DNA of 64,000 bases from Blastocladiella emersonii ATCC 22665 (GCA_025594325.1 JANHCV010000016.1:124001-188000); one strand, 5' to 3'. Shown: positions 19,364 through 28,809, numbered from the stretch's first letter. The notes: generated by a model from the sequence alone, not told the origin. Made by a program: numbers and translations.

Positions 19364-21541
19364 CTAGAACGCGATCCCGTCGTCGGTCATGACCGCACCG
19401 CTCTCCCGCGCGCGCTCGCGGAGCATGTTGCGCACGGGCTTCGAGGAGCAGGTGCGCATCGACGCGACCTCGCCCGACGCGAGCCCGCCTGCCGAGAGAA
19501 GACGACGCACGCCGGCTGTCGGCTGGCCGCCGTCCGGGAACGCGAGCTCCTTGTCCATGTCGAACCGGCGCTCGACGAGACGTGCCGCGGACAACGCGTC
19601 GCCGACCGAGTGGCAGTAAAAGATGCCCTCGTCGCGCTTGGTCGCCGTGAACGCCATCTGGATCAGCGTCACGAGCTGGACCAGCGCCGCGAGCCCGACG
19701 AGGATCGAGAGGAACGGGATCATGTTGAACCACCGGCTGCAGCGCATGAACTTTTCGATCGTGTCGGAGCGGCCCGAGCACAGCTTGGTCTTCTTGGGGT
19801 CGGGCAGCGTGATGACGAGGCGCGACACGAGGTACGTGCCGACGCACAGGCCGGCTATGATGCCGAAGATGAGCAGGCGCGCGGCGGTGCTGAGCGGGGC
19901 GGCGACGCGCTGGGCGAACAGCGGGTACGTCGACCTGACGGCCGTCTTGTTCTCGGGGACCACGGACGCGAAACCCTTGCGCGAGTACACCTCCCAGCCG
20001 GCCAGGTCGGTGCCTAGCGACGCATACATGACGAGCTCGGCCTCGTCCTTGCACAGCCAGATCTGGCGGTCGTTCCCGGCCGCGGCGACCGTAGTCGAGG
20101 ACGCGACCACGTCGAGCTTGCCCTTGCCGCCGTACGAGTCGTCGACGGGCACGACCTTGGCGTACTTGGAGATGCCGACCCCGCCGGCGATCAGCGTGCG
20201 ACGGTGGCCGAGCGGAACGCCCTTTTCCGCAGCGCCATACGCGTCCTGGCCGGCGGCCTCGGCGGCGAGATGGTCGTGAGCGAGCGCCGAGTGCGAGAAC
20301 GGGCCCGCGACACGAAGCGAGACCGCGGCGCCCTCGACGGTGCCCATGGCGTAGAGCCTCTTGGTCCACGGGCCGAGCGCGCGGATCATGATGGACACGG
20401 TGCGGTTCTTGGGCGAGTAGGCGGCAATCGAGAACGGGTGCGATGCGGGCGAGACCTCGAGCGGGAATGAAAGCGACAGGTAGCGGCCGGGCTGGTACGT
20501 GTTGGCGAGGTCGACATCGAGCTGGGACATGGGCTGATTCTCGTCGCGCGCGGGGCCGACGGGGATCAGCAGCGCGACCACGTCGTCCGAGACGCGCACG
20601 GCCGTGGCGATCGAGGTGACGGCACCCGCGTGGCCGGCGCCCGCGCCCCACAGGCACGCGATGCGGTCGATGATGAAGAGGGCCATGGGCGGGAGCATCG
20701 GCCAGGTGAAGGCGCCGATGTGCAGGATGGCGAAGGCGCAGGCGGGCATCCACAGCCAATGAATCCACGCAAAGATCTTGAACTGCTTGCGGCGGACGAG
20801 GTAGACCGAGGAGAGGCCGATGAGCACGAACAGCGCCGTGCCGACGGCGCCCGCGTTGTTGAGGATACCGTGGGGCGACTTCCAGCGGAACTCGGCGTCG
20901 AGCTCGCCCTCGGCAATGAAGACCACGAGGTAACCGATCGAGTGGATCACAACCCAGAACATGGACCACCACCCCATGGCGCGATGGAGCACGACCGAGT
21001 GCTCGTACGCGATGCCGAAGGCGGCCTGGAGCGGGGCGAGCGCCGGCGAGCGCATGGCGAAGACGAAAATCCACGCGAGGCCCCAGAACAGCGGGTGCGC
21101 GATGCGCCGCGACACCATCTCGAGGATCAACGTCCACGGCTGGTTGGGCCGCGGGGTGTTGAGCACGTAGACGATGATCAGCGACTGGGCGGCCCACCAC
21201 ACGTTGGCCACGGCGATCAGGATCAGGAGCCAGAACACGGCGCGGTCAGGCGAGACGAGGTTGGTGAGCGGGCGCATGCCGCGCGTGCCGCAAGCCAGGA
21301 CCACGGCCGACGCGAGGAACAGCGAAAGAGCCCAGACGCCGACGTGCAGGCCGTCCGTGTACCAGACCAAACCGTTTGTCGAGATCTGGGCGTTGCGGTT
21401 GACCTTGGCCAGCGTGCGGAACAGGTCGCGGAACAGCGAGAAGAGGTAGGCGATCAGGAGAAAGAAGGTGACGAGGAGCGCGGGGACCCGCGACCCGCCA
21501 GCGTCGGTGGCCGGGCTGCTGCTGCTGCTGCGTGGCTTCAT
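19364..21541 (-). CDS. Ferric-reductase/NADPH-oxidase-like transmembrane oxidoreductase, right copy
   Basis: Mirror copy of 3919-6096, 725 residues, with the same paired heme histidines, HPFS FAD motif, GGVGIS motif, two late hydrophobic segments and CSSKP near the end. The TATA box is at 21623-21628. Two intact copies would double dosage of a membrane electron-transfer enzyme if both are expressed. Confidence 0.8.
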   Translation of the reverse strand: MKPRSSSSSPATDAGGSRVPALLVTFFLLIAYLFSLFRDLFRTLAKVNRNAQISTNGLVWYTDGLHVGVWALSLFLASAVVLACGTRGMRPLTNLVSPDRAVFWLLILIAVANVWWAAQSLIIVYVLNTPRPNQPWTLILEMVSRRIAHPLFWGLAWIFVFAMRSPALAPLQAAFGIAYEHSVVLHRAMGWWSMFWVVIHSIGYLVVFIAEGELDAEFRWKSPHGILNNAGAVGTALFVLIGLSSVYLVRRKQFKIFAWIHWLWMPACAFAILHIGAFTWPMLPPMALFIIDRIACLWGAGAGHAGAVTSIATAVRVSDDVVALLIPVGPARDENQPMSQLDVDLANTYQPGRYLSLSFPLEVSPASHPFSIAAYSPKNRTVSIMIRALGPWTKRLYAMGTVEGAAVSLRVAGPFSHSALAHDHLAAEAAGQDAYGAAEKGVPLGHRRTLIAGGVGISKYAKVVPVDDSYGGKGKLDVVASSTTVAAAGNDRQIWLCKDEAELVMYASLGTDLAGWEVYSRKGFASVVPENKTAVRSTYPLFAQRVAAPLSTAARLLIFGIIAGLCVGTYLVSRLVITLPDPKKTKLCSGRSDTIEKFMRCSRWFNMIPFLSILVGLAALVQLVTLIQMAFTATKRDEGIFYCHSVGDALSAARLVERRFDMDKELAFPDGGQPTAGVRRLLSAGGLASGEVASMRTCSSKPVRNMLRERARESGAVMTDDGIAF

Positions 21542-22330
21542 CGTCTAGTGTAGGAGGTGCTTGAAGGCGGAACGAAGCGTCGAGTAAAAGACTAGTTTTG
21601 CGGGACGGGGATCTCGTTCCTCTTTATATCTCCGGCGACGTCTCGAACGCCGCCGAGGCGCCGCCAGTCCATCGTCATCGCGCCTCGAAACTACGAGAAG
21701 CGGACGTTGCCAGTCGCGGTGTCGCGGTGGGAATCCAAGCTCGAGTGTGAGTGGGTGTGATCCGGCCGCTGATCGTCATGCATCAGATTGGTTGTTCGCG
21801 ACCTCCGCTAGCTCCAAAACCGGAAGGCCGATCGCCTCACGCCCACACGGTTCTCAAGAATTTTCACGTCGCCCGCCATCGTGCACCGCGTTCGCGCAAC
21901 CCTCGAACTCGGCCAACTCGTGCGCGTGAGAACCCGCTCGCGCGGCCACGTTGCGTTTCCGCGAACGCTCGCTTGATCCCTCCGCGCAGCCTCGTTTCTC
22001 AGCATGGCTTCCCCTTCCACGCTCGCCGTCGGGAGAGATGACTGAAGGGCAGGTACTGAGTTATCTGACGGACGGACGGCGTTACGAGCACCACCGCAAG
22101 CTGGCCTACTTTGCATGAACGAGCAGCGTGTGCTTGTGAACGTCATCGATGGAGGGTCTGAGACGCGTTGTTCACCTGCACTGGGACAAAGCCAAGCCAC
22201 ACTGCTCGTTACGGTCGCCAGCAAGCTGATACAGGACGCTTGAATTCGGCGCGACAACTTGACGCGCACCGCAAACTGCGGCCGACGTCGCGACGCTCAT
22301 CTGATATAGGGACAGAATTGGCAATGATAC

Positions 22331-22585
22331 TGCTATTCTACTCAGGCACGGGGGAAGCGGGATACACGCGACGTACTGCGACAGGATGGTATTGCAGGGG
22401 AAATCAACCAGTGTATCAAACAGGAACAGCTTCATTCATCCTCGAACAGGAACCGAGCGCGAGAGTGCGCCGCGCGTTGGGCCGCGGCGGAGGCGTGGGA
22501 GGCGGCGTCGGTGGGTGGCGTGATCCACACCTGACCTCGACGCGTGCGTGTCTCGCATGTCTCGCACGCACGCCCCACTACAGCA
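22331..22585 (-). repeat. 3' LTR of complete copia element
   Basis: 255 bp, the same as the LTR at 2875-3129. It differs from the 5' LTR (28319-28573) at three positions, all CG here and TG or CA there. Confidence 0.93.
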
Positions 22586-22611
22586 CTCCCGCATGGATCT
22601 TGGCACCCGGA

Positions 22612-25600
22612 CTACTCGGTCTTGACCGGGACGACGTCCTCGAGCTTGACCATGCCCATGGCCTTGAGCGTCTCAATGAACTGGTCGCGCGGCACGACCT
22701 TGGTGAGGTAGTCGGCGAGGTTCTTCTTGGACGGCACGTACTTGAGCTCGACGACCTTCTCCTTGACCTGCTCGCGCAGGAAGAACACGCGCACCGAGAT
22801 GTGCTTGACGGACCAGCGCATGTCGCTCGTGGTGGCGAGGATGCGCGCTGCGTTGTTGTCGATGAACGTCGGCACCATGTCGATCTTCTTGTTGAGCAGG
22901 TCGGACGTGAGCGTGTTGAGCCAGGCCACGTCGCGGATCGCCTCAGTGGCGGCGTTGAGCTCAGCCTCGGTCGTCAAGAGCGCTACCCACGACTGGCGGC
23001 GCGAGCACCAGGTCGTCGCGCTGCCGTTGATCAGCGTGACGAACCCCGTGGTCGATCTGCGCGTCGCCTCGTCGCCAGCGAAATCGGCGTCCACGTACGC
23101 GGACAGATCGACCGACCCATCGGCGGACCGGTGGTACATGATGCCGAGCGAGACGGTGCCCTTGAGGTACTCAACGATCGCAATGAGCGCGTCCATGTCC
23201 ATGGTCGTTGGGTTGGCCGCGTTCCGCGACACGACGCTGGTCGCGTACGCAATGTTGACGCGCGACACGGTCGCAAGGTGCATCAGCCCGCCGAGCAGCG
23301 ACAGGAACCGCTTGCGCTCGCCCGGGTTGAGCGGCACCGCCTCCTTGGCCAAGCTGGTGGCGACCATGGGCGTGCTGCGCGTTCTGGGCGAGTCGCCGCC
23401 AAACTCCTTGATCAGGTCGCGCGTGTACTGCGGCTGGCCGATCCAGATCCCATCCTTGGTCTGGATCACCTGCATGTTGAGGTATTTCGAGGCCAGGCCC
23501 AGGTCCTTGATCTTGAGCTCTCGCGCGAGCGCGGCCTTGACAGCGGCGACCTCCTTCTCGTTGGTGCCCGCGATCAGGATGTTGTTGACGTAGGCGATCA
23601 GGTACGTGACGGACGTGCGCGTACGCCGAATGTACACGCAGCAGTCGGCGGCGCTGGCAATGAACCCGTTCTTGATGAGGATGGCGGCGAGGTGGTTCGA
23701 CCACTCGTGGCCAGCCTGGCGCAGACCGTACAGCGACTTCTTGAGCTTCAGGACGTGGCCGTCCTTGATGTCCATGCCCTCGGGCGCGCGCATGTACACC
23801 GTCTCCTTCAACGACGCGTGGACGTACGCGCTCGTCACGTCCATCGAATGGACGGGCAGGCCCTGCGCGGCGGCGATGGCGAACAGCGTGCGCGCCGATC
23901 CGTGGGCGACGGCGGGCGCAAACGTCGCGTTGAAGTCGCGGCCCTCGATCTGCTGGTTTCCGTGCGCAACGAGACGCGCCTTGAAGCGGGTCACCTCGCC
24001 CTTGTTGTTGCGCTTGAGCGCGAACACGAACATGGACGTGATGACGTGGGCCATGCGGCCGTCGCCGCGCACTGGCCACTTGACAAACTCGAACGTGTCG
24101 TTGTCAATGAGGGACTGGAGCTCCTCCTTGATGGCCTGGACCCACTCGGCCCACTGCGCGCTGGACATGGCCTCCTTATACGTCTGAGGCGTCAGGATGT
24201 CGACGAACTCGCCGAGGAACGCGGCGGCCTTGTCGTCCAGCAGCGCCGCGATGAACCCGTAGTTGAGCGTGTACTCGTCACGCGCGCTGCTGTTTCGCGC
24301 AGCGTCGTCCGTCGGATCAATGGTGGTGTCCGAGTCCTTGAACTTGGCCGGCAGCTGGCCGCGGTTTGAGCGGGCCGGGTTGGTGCGCTTCGGCTCGCGC
24401 TCCAGATCAGGCGCGGGAGATGCAGCACGTTTCCGAGCTGCGACGCCGTGATCACCGATGGGCACCAGGTCCGTAGCGCCGTAATCGCGATCGGGACCGG
24501 CGACATCGCAATGCAGTGCTGAGGCGGCTTCGCCGCCCGCACCCTCCCGCCGCGCAGCGGTGGACACGGCAGCCGGAGCTCCCGCCGACTGCGGCGCAGC
24601 AGCTTCCGCCGGCTGCGGCGCAATGGCTCCCGCCGACCTGGGCGCGGCAGCTCCCGCCGACTTGGGCTTGGCAGCTCCCGCCGACTTGGGCGCGGCAGCC
24701 CCCGCCGACTCGGGCTCGGCAGCTCCTGCCGACTCAGGCGCGGCAGCCCCCGCCGACCGCCGGCGGAACGACCGCTCCATGACGCGGGTCTCGTCGAACA
24801 CGGCCCAGCTGGTGGTGTGGATCTCCTGGGTCTCGAGGTCAACAACAATGTACGCGGCACCGCCGTTGGTGTAGCAGAGCAGGCGCATCGAGGAACCACG
24901 CGGGCGGATCTTGCTGATGTTGTTGCGCGGGGAACAGACAACCACGTCCGCCGACCACGCGCGGAAGATGCCAAGATCCGGCGCCTCACCCGACCACGCC
25001 TCGTGCGGCAAGATGTGGTAGCGGCCCTTGGGCTGCTCAAGCGCAGTGCTCGGGAGGCAGTTGCGGACGAAACACGCGGCCGTGAACGCGTACGGCCAGT
25101 ACGTCTCAGGCAGGTCAACGGCGGCAGCGATCGACGCGTGGGCCTTGACAGTCACGTCCTGCACCAGCCGCTCGATGCGCCTGTTGGCGTGGTGGTTACC
25201 CGGTGGCAAGAAATGCCACTCGATGCCCTTGGCGGCGGCCCACTCGGTGAGCGTCTTGTTCTTGAACTCGCCGCCGTTGTCCGAGCGGAACCGCTTGACA
25301 GTGGTGTCGGTCTCGTTCTCGAGGCGGTTGACGAGCTTCATGATGAACTCAGGCGCGTTGGACTTGGCCTCGAGGGCAAACGCCCAGGCCTTGCGCGTGT
25401 AGTTGTCGAGCACGAGCAGGATGCACGTCTTGTCCTTGATGGCGGCCTTGTTGACAATGGCGAGGTTGAAGCGCAGGCACTCGATGCGCGCCTTGGTCTT
25501 CTCGCCTGTGGGGCCCGCCAACGGGCCGCGCTGGATATTGGCCGTGACGCACAACACGCAGATGCCGCCCACGTCCTCGTCGCTGTGGTTCCCAGTGCAT

Positions 25601-28161
25601 TGACGGGCGAGGTCGACCAGCTTGTACGCCGGGTCCGCAAGGACCGCCTTGATGATGTGGGCGCCTGGGTGACCAAGCCGCACGTGCGCGACGTGCTGCA
25701 GCGAGTAGTTGAGCGTTGTGTTGGCAAACGTGTGGAACGTGGCGTCGCACGCGCCGGCCTTGGGGACAGTCGCGCACGCCACCAGCGCCGTGTGCTGCGC
25801 GTTGGTCTCGTTGCCAATCATATCAGCGAACAACTGCTCATTGATCTTGGTCATGACCTTGACGGCCACGGCGCGCTCCTTGTCAACGGTCTTCTTCATG
25901 TCCTTGTCCGACAGGCACGCCCAGAAACGGACGTCGGGGTGCAGCCCCGCATACATGCCAAGATTGGCGACCATCATGGCCGACTCCTCCGTTGGGCGGT
26001 GGAAGTGGGCCTTCTCGGCCTCGGGCACCCGCGCCTGCGCGCGAGTGGGCAGCGCGCCCACAAGCGTCGGGAGGCGCCCATGGATCGCGCCCTTGATCTT
26101 GCGGCCACGTGCCAGCTCCAGCGTGAAGGTGGTCTTGTTGGCGGGGAACGTTGACGTCACGCCGTCACGCTGCAGCTGCGTTGTGCTGATCAGGCGACGC
26201 GCCAGGTCAGGCGCGTACAGGACGTCACGTAGGATGATCCGGGTGGGCTGACCCTCAGCGTCAAGGGGCTGGATCTCGACCTTGCCAATGTGGGTCCCGT
26301 ACACCGCCATCTGCGACTTGCCCACGGCAATGCAACAAGGGGTGTTGAGCTTGGTAAGCGAGGTGAAGTCGTCCTTGTAGGGCGAGAGGTGCGTGCTGGC
26401 GCCCGAGTCGAGGAGCCAGGTTGACTGCTTGGACCCGTCGCCGTGCATCGTGGTGAGCAGGGCGTGCTCTGTGATCTCGTTCTTGTTGAGGTCAACCATG
26501 CACACGTAGGCCGCGTCCTTTTGCAAGCCACCCGCGCGGCGCTTCTCCTTGTGCGCCCGCGCAATGTCCTCCTTGATCTGGAAGCCCGCTGGCGCCAGGA
26601 ACTTGGCCATGTTGCGGTCGCGGTCGTGCCAGCACCCGTCAATTACGTGAGGCCGGCCGCACAGGCACATCACCTTGCGGCGCCTGTTGTGGCTGCGGCT
26701 ACAGCTGCGGTACCGCGAGCGCCGGTCGGGGGTGTGGCTACGACTGCGGTAGCTGCCCCGGTGGCCACCATCACGGCTGCGGCTGCGACTGCGACTGCAA
26801 CTGCAACTATGGCTGCAGCCGCAACCCTTGCCGCCCCTGCGCCTGCGGTTGCGCCCGCCCTTGTCGCTGCCGTTACCCGTATGGCGATCGTCGGCAAGGA
26901 ACGCCTGCTGCACCACCACGTTGGCATGCTTGGCCAAGATGGTGGCGTTGGCTGCGTGGGTGATTGCTGGGCGATGGCGCGCAAAGTACTCGATGACAAC
27001 CTTGTGGATGTCCAACATGGTCTTGGCCTTCTGGAGCTCCTTGTCAAGCGAGATGAATGGCGACAGACCGGTGATCGTCGGGTTGAAAGCGGCCGGGATC
27101 TTGATGCCCACCTCGGTGCGGAACATGAAGAAGGCGGCCTTGCTGCCCATGTCGTGGGTACCCTCGGCGGACCCCATGGCGGTGGTGTAGCGCATGATCT
27201 TGTTCTGCAGGTCCACGAGGAACGCGGGCAGGTTGTCGAGGTTGGTTGAGTCAAACTGGGTGGCATTGAGCTGGCGCTTGAGCTTGGGCATCTGGGCTGA
27301 GTGGGTACGCTGCATGTAGCGGTACATCTGGAGCATGACCTTGATTGGCTGGTCGTTGTGGTTGACAGCAGCCTTGAGCCCAATGGGGAGCGAGTCACGG
27401 ATGGCGAGGTTCAGCTGCGTTGCGTGCGACGCGAACATGTTCTTGGTCCCCTCGGTCTTGGCAATCCACTCAGTCTCCGTGAAGAAAAGCGCCGACGCAA
27501 TGCCGGCGCCACGGGCCGCCATTACGACGTCGATGACCCATGGGTCAAAGTTGATGCCCTCGATCGACTCGTGCTTGGCAATCTCGAGCTTGAAGGGCGG
27601 GATGCGCTCAATCTTGAGGTTGGGGACTGGGATTGGCATGTACGCCGCGAAGAGCGACTCACGCGTCTTCTTGAACTCGTCAACTGACATGCTGAGCTTG
27701 GCCGCCAGCTGCGGGTCAATGGTCGCCACAATCGGGCCGCTGCCGCTGCCGCTGCCGGTGGGCGTCTCGGGCGGTGGGCGCAGCGGGATCTCGGGCGCCG
27801 AGTTGATCGTGTTGAAGTACTGGAACATGGCGTCACCGATCTGCAGGTTGACAATCTGCAGGCAGGCGGTCAGCTTGTCAATCTTGCCCTCAAGGAGGTC
27901 AGCAATGACCGCGTCGGCCTTGTTCTGCTTGTCCATGTTGACGTCGGTCATCTGGTAGCGCGCGTGACGCCATGTCAGGTCAGCTTCTTGTCCATGGTCA
28001 TCTCCTTGGTGCTCCAGCTCCCTCGAGGGGCAAGCAAATCTCCTTGGTGCTCCAGCCCCCTCGTGGGGCGAGCAAAGCTCCTTGGTGCTCCAGCCCCCTC
28101 GTGGGGCAAGCAAAGCTCCTTGGTGCTCCAGCCCCCTCAAAGGGCGAGCTTTGGTGCTCAA
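22612..28161 (-). CDS. copia Gag-Pol polyprotein, complete (1849 aa)
   Basis: A single frame encodes Gag, then an Arg/Ser-rich segment and a degenerate zinc-knuckle-like cluster (C-x-C...H...CWH, near 26.65 kb). The protease motif DSGAST is near 26.40 kb and the integrase HHCC zinc domain at 25.56-25.70 kb. The DDE core is at about 25.14-25.43 kb, reverse transcriptase at 23.4-24.1 kb and RNase H at 22.75-23.1 kb. Gag-protease-IN-RT-RH is the copia order. The first 50 or so residues translate 38 bp tandem repeats, so real translation may start at a later Met such as MTDVNMDKQN. The RT motif YVNN (Asn codons at 23581-23586) replaces YVDD. Confidence 0.93.
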   Translation of the reverse strand: MSTKARPLRGLEHQGALLAPRGGWSTKELCSPHEGAGAPRRFACPSRELEHQGDDHGQEADLTWRHARYQMTDVNMDKQNKADAVIADLLEGKIDKLTACLQIVNLQIGDAMFQYFNTINSAPEIPLRPPPETPTGSGSGSGPIVATIDPQLAAKLSMSVDEFKKTRESLFAAYMPIPVPNLKIERIPPFKLEIAKHESIEGINFDPWVIDVVMAARGAGIASALFFTETEWIAKTEGTKNMFASHATQLNLAIRDSLPIGLKAAVNHNDQPIKVMLQMYRYMQRTHSAQMPKLKRQLNATQFDSTNLDNLPAFLVDLQNKIMRYTTAMGSAEGTHDMGSKAAFFMFRTEVGIKIPAAFNPTITGLSPFISLDKELQKAKTMLDIHKVVIEYFARHRPAITHAANATILAKHANVVVQQAFLADDRHTGNGSDKGGRNRRRRGGKGCGCSHSCSCSRSRSRSRDGGHRGSYRSRSHTPDRRSRYRSCSRSHNRRRKVMCLCGRPHVIDGCWHDRDRNMAKFLAPAGFQIKEDIARAHKEKRRAGGLQKDAAYVCMVDLNKNEITEHALLTTMHGDGSKQSTWLLDSGASTHLSPYKDDFTSLTKLNTPCCIAVGKSQMAVYGTHIGKVEIQPLDAEGQPTRIILRDVLYAPDLARRLISTTQLQRDGVTSTFPANKTTFTLELARGRKIKGAIHGRLPTLVGALPTRAQARVPEAEKAHFHRPTEESAMMVANLGMYAGLHPDVRFWACLSDKDMKKTVDKERAVAVKVMTKINEQLFADMIGNETNAQHTALVACATVPKAGACDATFHTFANTTLNYSLQHVAHVRLGHPGAHIIKAVLADPAYKLVDLARQCTGNHSDEDVGGICVLCVTANIQRGPLAGPTGEKTKARIECLRFNLAIVNKAAIKDKTCILLVLDNYTRKAWAFALEAKSNAPEFIMKLVNRLENETDTTVKRFRSDNGGEFKNKTLTEWAAAKGIEWHFLPPGNHHANRRIERLVQDVTVKAHASIAAAVDLPETYWPYAFTAACFVRNCLPSTALEQPKGRYHILPHEAWSGEAPDLGIFRAWSADVVVCSPRNNISKIRPRGSSMRLLCYTNGGAAYIVVDLETQEIHTTSWAVFDETRVMERSFRRRSAGAAAPESAGAAEPESAGAAAPKSAGAAKPKSAGAAAPRSAGAIAPQPAEAAAPQSAGAPAAVSTAARREGAGGEAASALHCDVAGPDRDYGATDLVPIGDHGVAARKRAASPAPDLEREPKRTNPARSNRGQLPAKFKDSDTTIDPTDDAARNSSARDEYTLNYGFIAALLDDKAAAFLGEFVDILTPQTYKEAMSSAQWAEWVQAIKEELQSLIDNDTFEFVKWPVRGDGRMAHVITSMFVFALKRNNKGEVTRFKARLVAHGNQQIEGRDFNATFAPAVAHGSARTLFAIAAAQGLPVHSMDVTSAYVHASLKETVYMRAPEGMDIKDGHVLKLKKSLYGLRQAGHEWSNHLAAILIKNGFIASAADCCVYIRRTRTSVTYLIAYVNNILIAGTNEKEVAAVKAALARELKIKDLGLASKYLNMQVIQTKDGIWIGQPQYTRDLIKEFGGDSPRTRSTPMVATSLAKEAVPLNPGERKRFLSLLGGLMHLATVSRVNIAYATSVVSRNAANPTTMDMDALIAIVEYLKGTVSLGIMYHRSADGSVDLSAYVDADFAGDEATRRSTTGFVTLINGSATTWCSRRQSWVALLTTEAELNAATEAIRDVAWLNTLTSDLLNKKIDMVPTFIDNNAARILATTSDMRWSVKHISVRVFFLREQVKEKVVELKYVPSKKNLADYLTKVVPRDQFIETLKAMGMVKLEDVVPVKTE

Positions 28162-28183
28162 GCCCCCTCGTGGGGCGAGCGAC
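28002..28183. repeat. 38 bp tandem repeats (~5 units) in the copia leader
   Basis: Units begin at 28002, 28040, 28078, 28116 and about 28150. The first three are 38 bp and the last two shorter. Each holds CTCCTTGGTGCTCCAG followed by a small inverted motif, CCCCTCGTGGGG or a variant. In the Gag frame they encode a repeated GLEHQG/GWSTKE-like peptide. They may be an RNA structure or packaging element; that is inference. Confidence 0.8.
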
Positions 28184-28304
28184 CATCATGCTCTACACCT
28201 TCCGGCGGAGCCTTCTACCCCTGCTGTCCTCATGACAGCTCGAGGTTGCTGGTTACGTTGAAGACATCTCCTGCGTCCTCTTGAGCTGCGGCGAGAGGCT
28301 GCAC

Positions 28305-28318
28305 CAGGGCTCATAACC
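28305..28318 (-). promoter_or_regulatory. Primer binding site for half-molecule initiator tRNA-Met
   Basis: Immediately inside the 5' LTR the minus strand reads GGTTATGAGCCCTG. This is complementary to the anticodon arm (CAGGGCTCATAACC) of yeast-type initiator tRNA-Met. Priming from an anticodon-cleaved half tRNA is known for Drosophila copia and yeast Ty5. Confidence 0.75.
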
Positions 28319-28573
28319 TGCTATTCTACTCAGGCACGGGGGAAGCGGGATACACGCGACGTACTGCGACAGGATGGTATTGCAGGGGAAATCAACCAGT
28401 GTATCAAACAGGAACAGCTTCATTCATCCTTGAACAGGAACCAAGCGCGAGAGTGCGCCGCGCGTTGGGCCGCGGCGGAGGCGTGGGAGGCGGCGTCGGT
28501 GGGTGGCGTGATCCACACCTGACCTTGACGCGTGCGTGTCTCGCATGTCTCGCACGCACGCCCCACTACAGCA
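28319..28573 (-). repeat. 5' LTR of complete copia element
   Basis: 255 bp with TG...CA ends. It has three differences from the 3' LTR, each a CpG changed to TpG or CpA. GATAC follows at 28574-28578. Confidence 0.93.
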
Positions 28574-28688
28574 GATACTATATTCCCGGCGTGAAACTCC
28601 GCTCAACGATGACCTCCCGACTAGAGGGCTTCGCGTGTCGCAGTGCTGCCTGCGCATCGCGGATCACATTGCGGATCACTCCATGGAC

Positions 28689-28708
28689 CACGTGATTTCG
28701 CAACGCGT
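28689..28708 (-). promoter_or_regulatory. Composite CACGTG-N8-ACGCGT site
   Basis: Perfect CACGTG and ACGCGT with an 8 bp spacer, 111 bp outside the copia 5' LTR target duplication and 101 bp past the 3' end of the LURP-one-like gene at 28810-29619. Its orientation points towards the retrotransposon side. Which promoter it served before insertion is unclear. Confidence 0.5.
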
Positions 28709-28809
28709 CTCGCAATGAGTCCTTCAAGTTTTTCCCCTGAGACCTCTTTTTTGCTGAAAGAAAGGCGCGAATGTGATAGATTTGTAATGCGCAAAGGTGG
28801 GATGTATTC

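Larger units (their letters stand above)
17399..25459. repeat. Right arm of large inverted repeat
   Basis: This is the reverse complement of 1-8061. It contains, in mirrored order, the coiled-coil gene, the ferric-reductase-like gene and the 3' part of the copia element. Homology presumably continues beyond 25459, where the partner would lie outside the window. Confidence 0.93.
22326..28578 (-). mobile_element. Complete Ty1/copia retrotransposon with 5 bp target duplication
   Basis: The element proper is 22331-28573 (6,243 bp) on the minus strand. It has 255 bp LTRs with TG...CA ends, one long Gag-Pol frame and a tRNA primer site. GATAC flanks it directly at 22326-22330 and 28574-28578, a 5 bp target duplication typical of copia integrases. 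Structure is intact and the frame has no stop, but the reverse transcriptase active site is altered. It is probably immobile unless helped in trans. Confidence 0.95.

Noticed and set aside
22168-24369. 733-codon frame opposite the retrotransposon (and its mirror at 1091-3292)
   Set aside because: It lies antisense to a proven Gag-Pol frame. The composition is a GC-rich shadow with Arg/Val/His/Leu repeats and no domain.
1-25459. Mating-type or telomere-associated palindrome
   Set aside because: No homeodomain or pheromone genes and no telomeric repeats are visible; gene content is metabolic and transposon-derived.
28002-28183. CRISPR-like array from the regular 38 bp units
   Set aside because: The units are directly adjacent with no unique spacers, lie inside a eukaryotic retrotransposon leader, and have no cas genes nearby.
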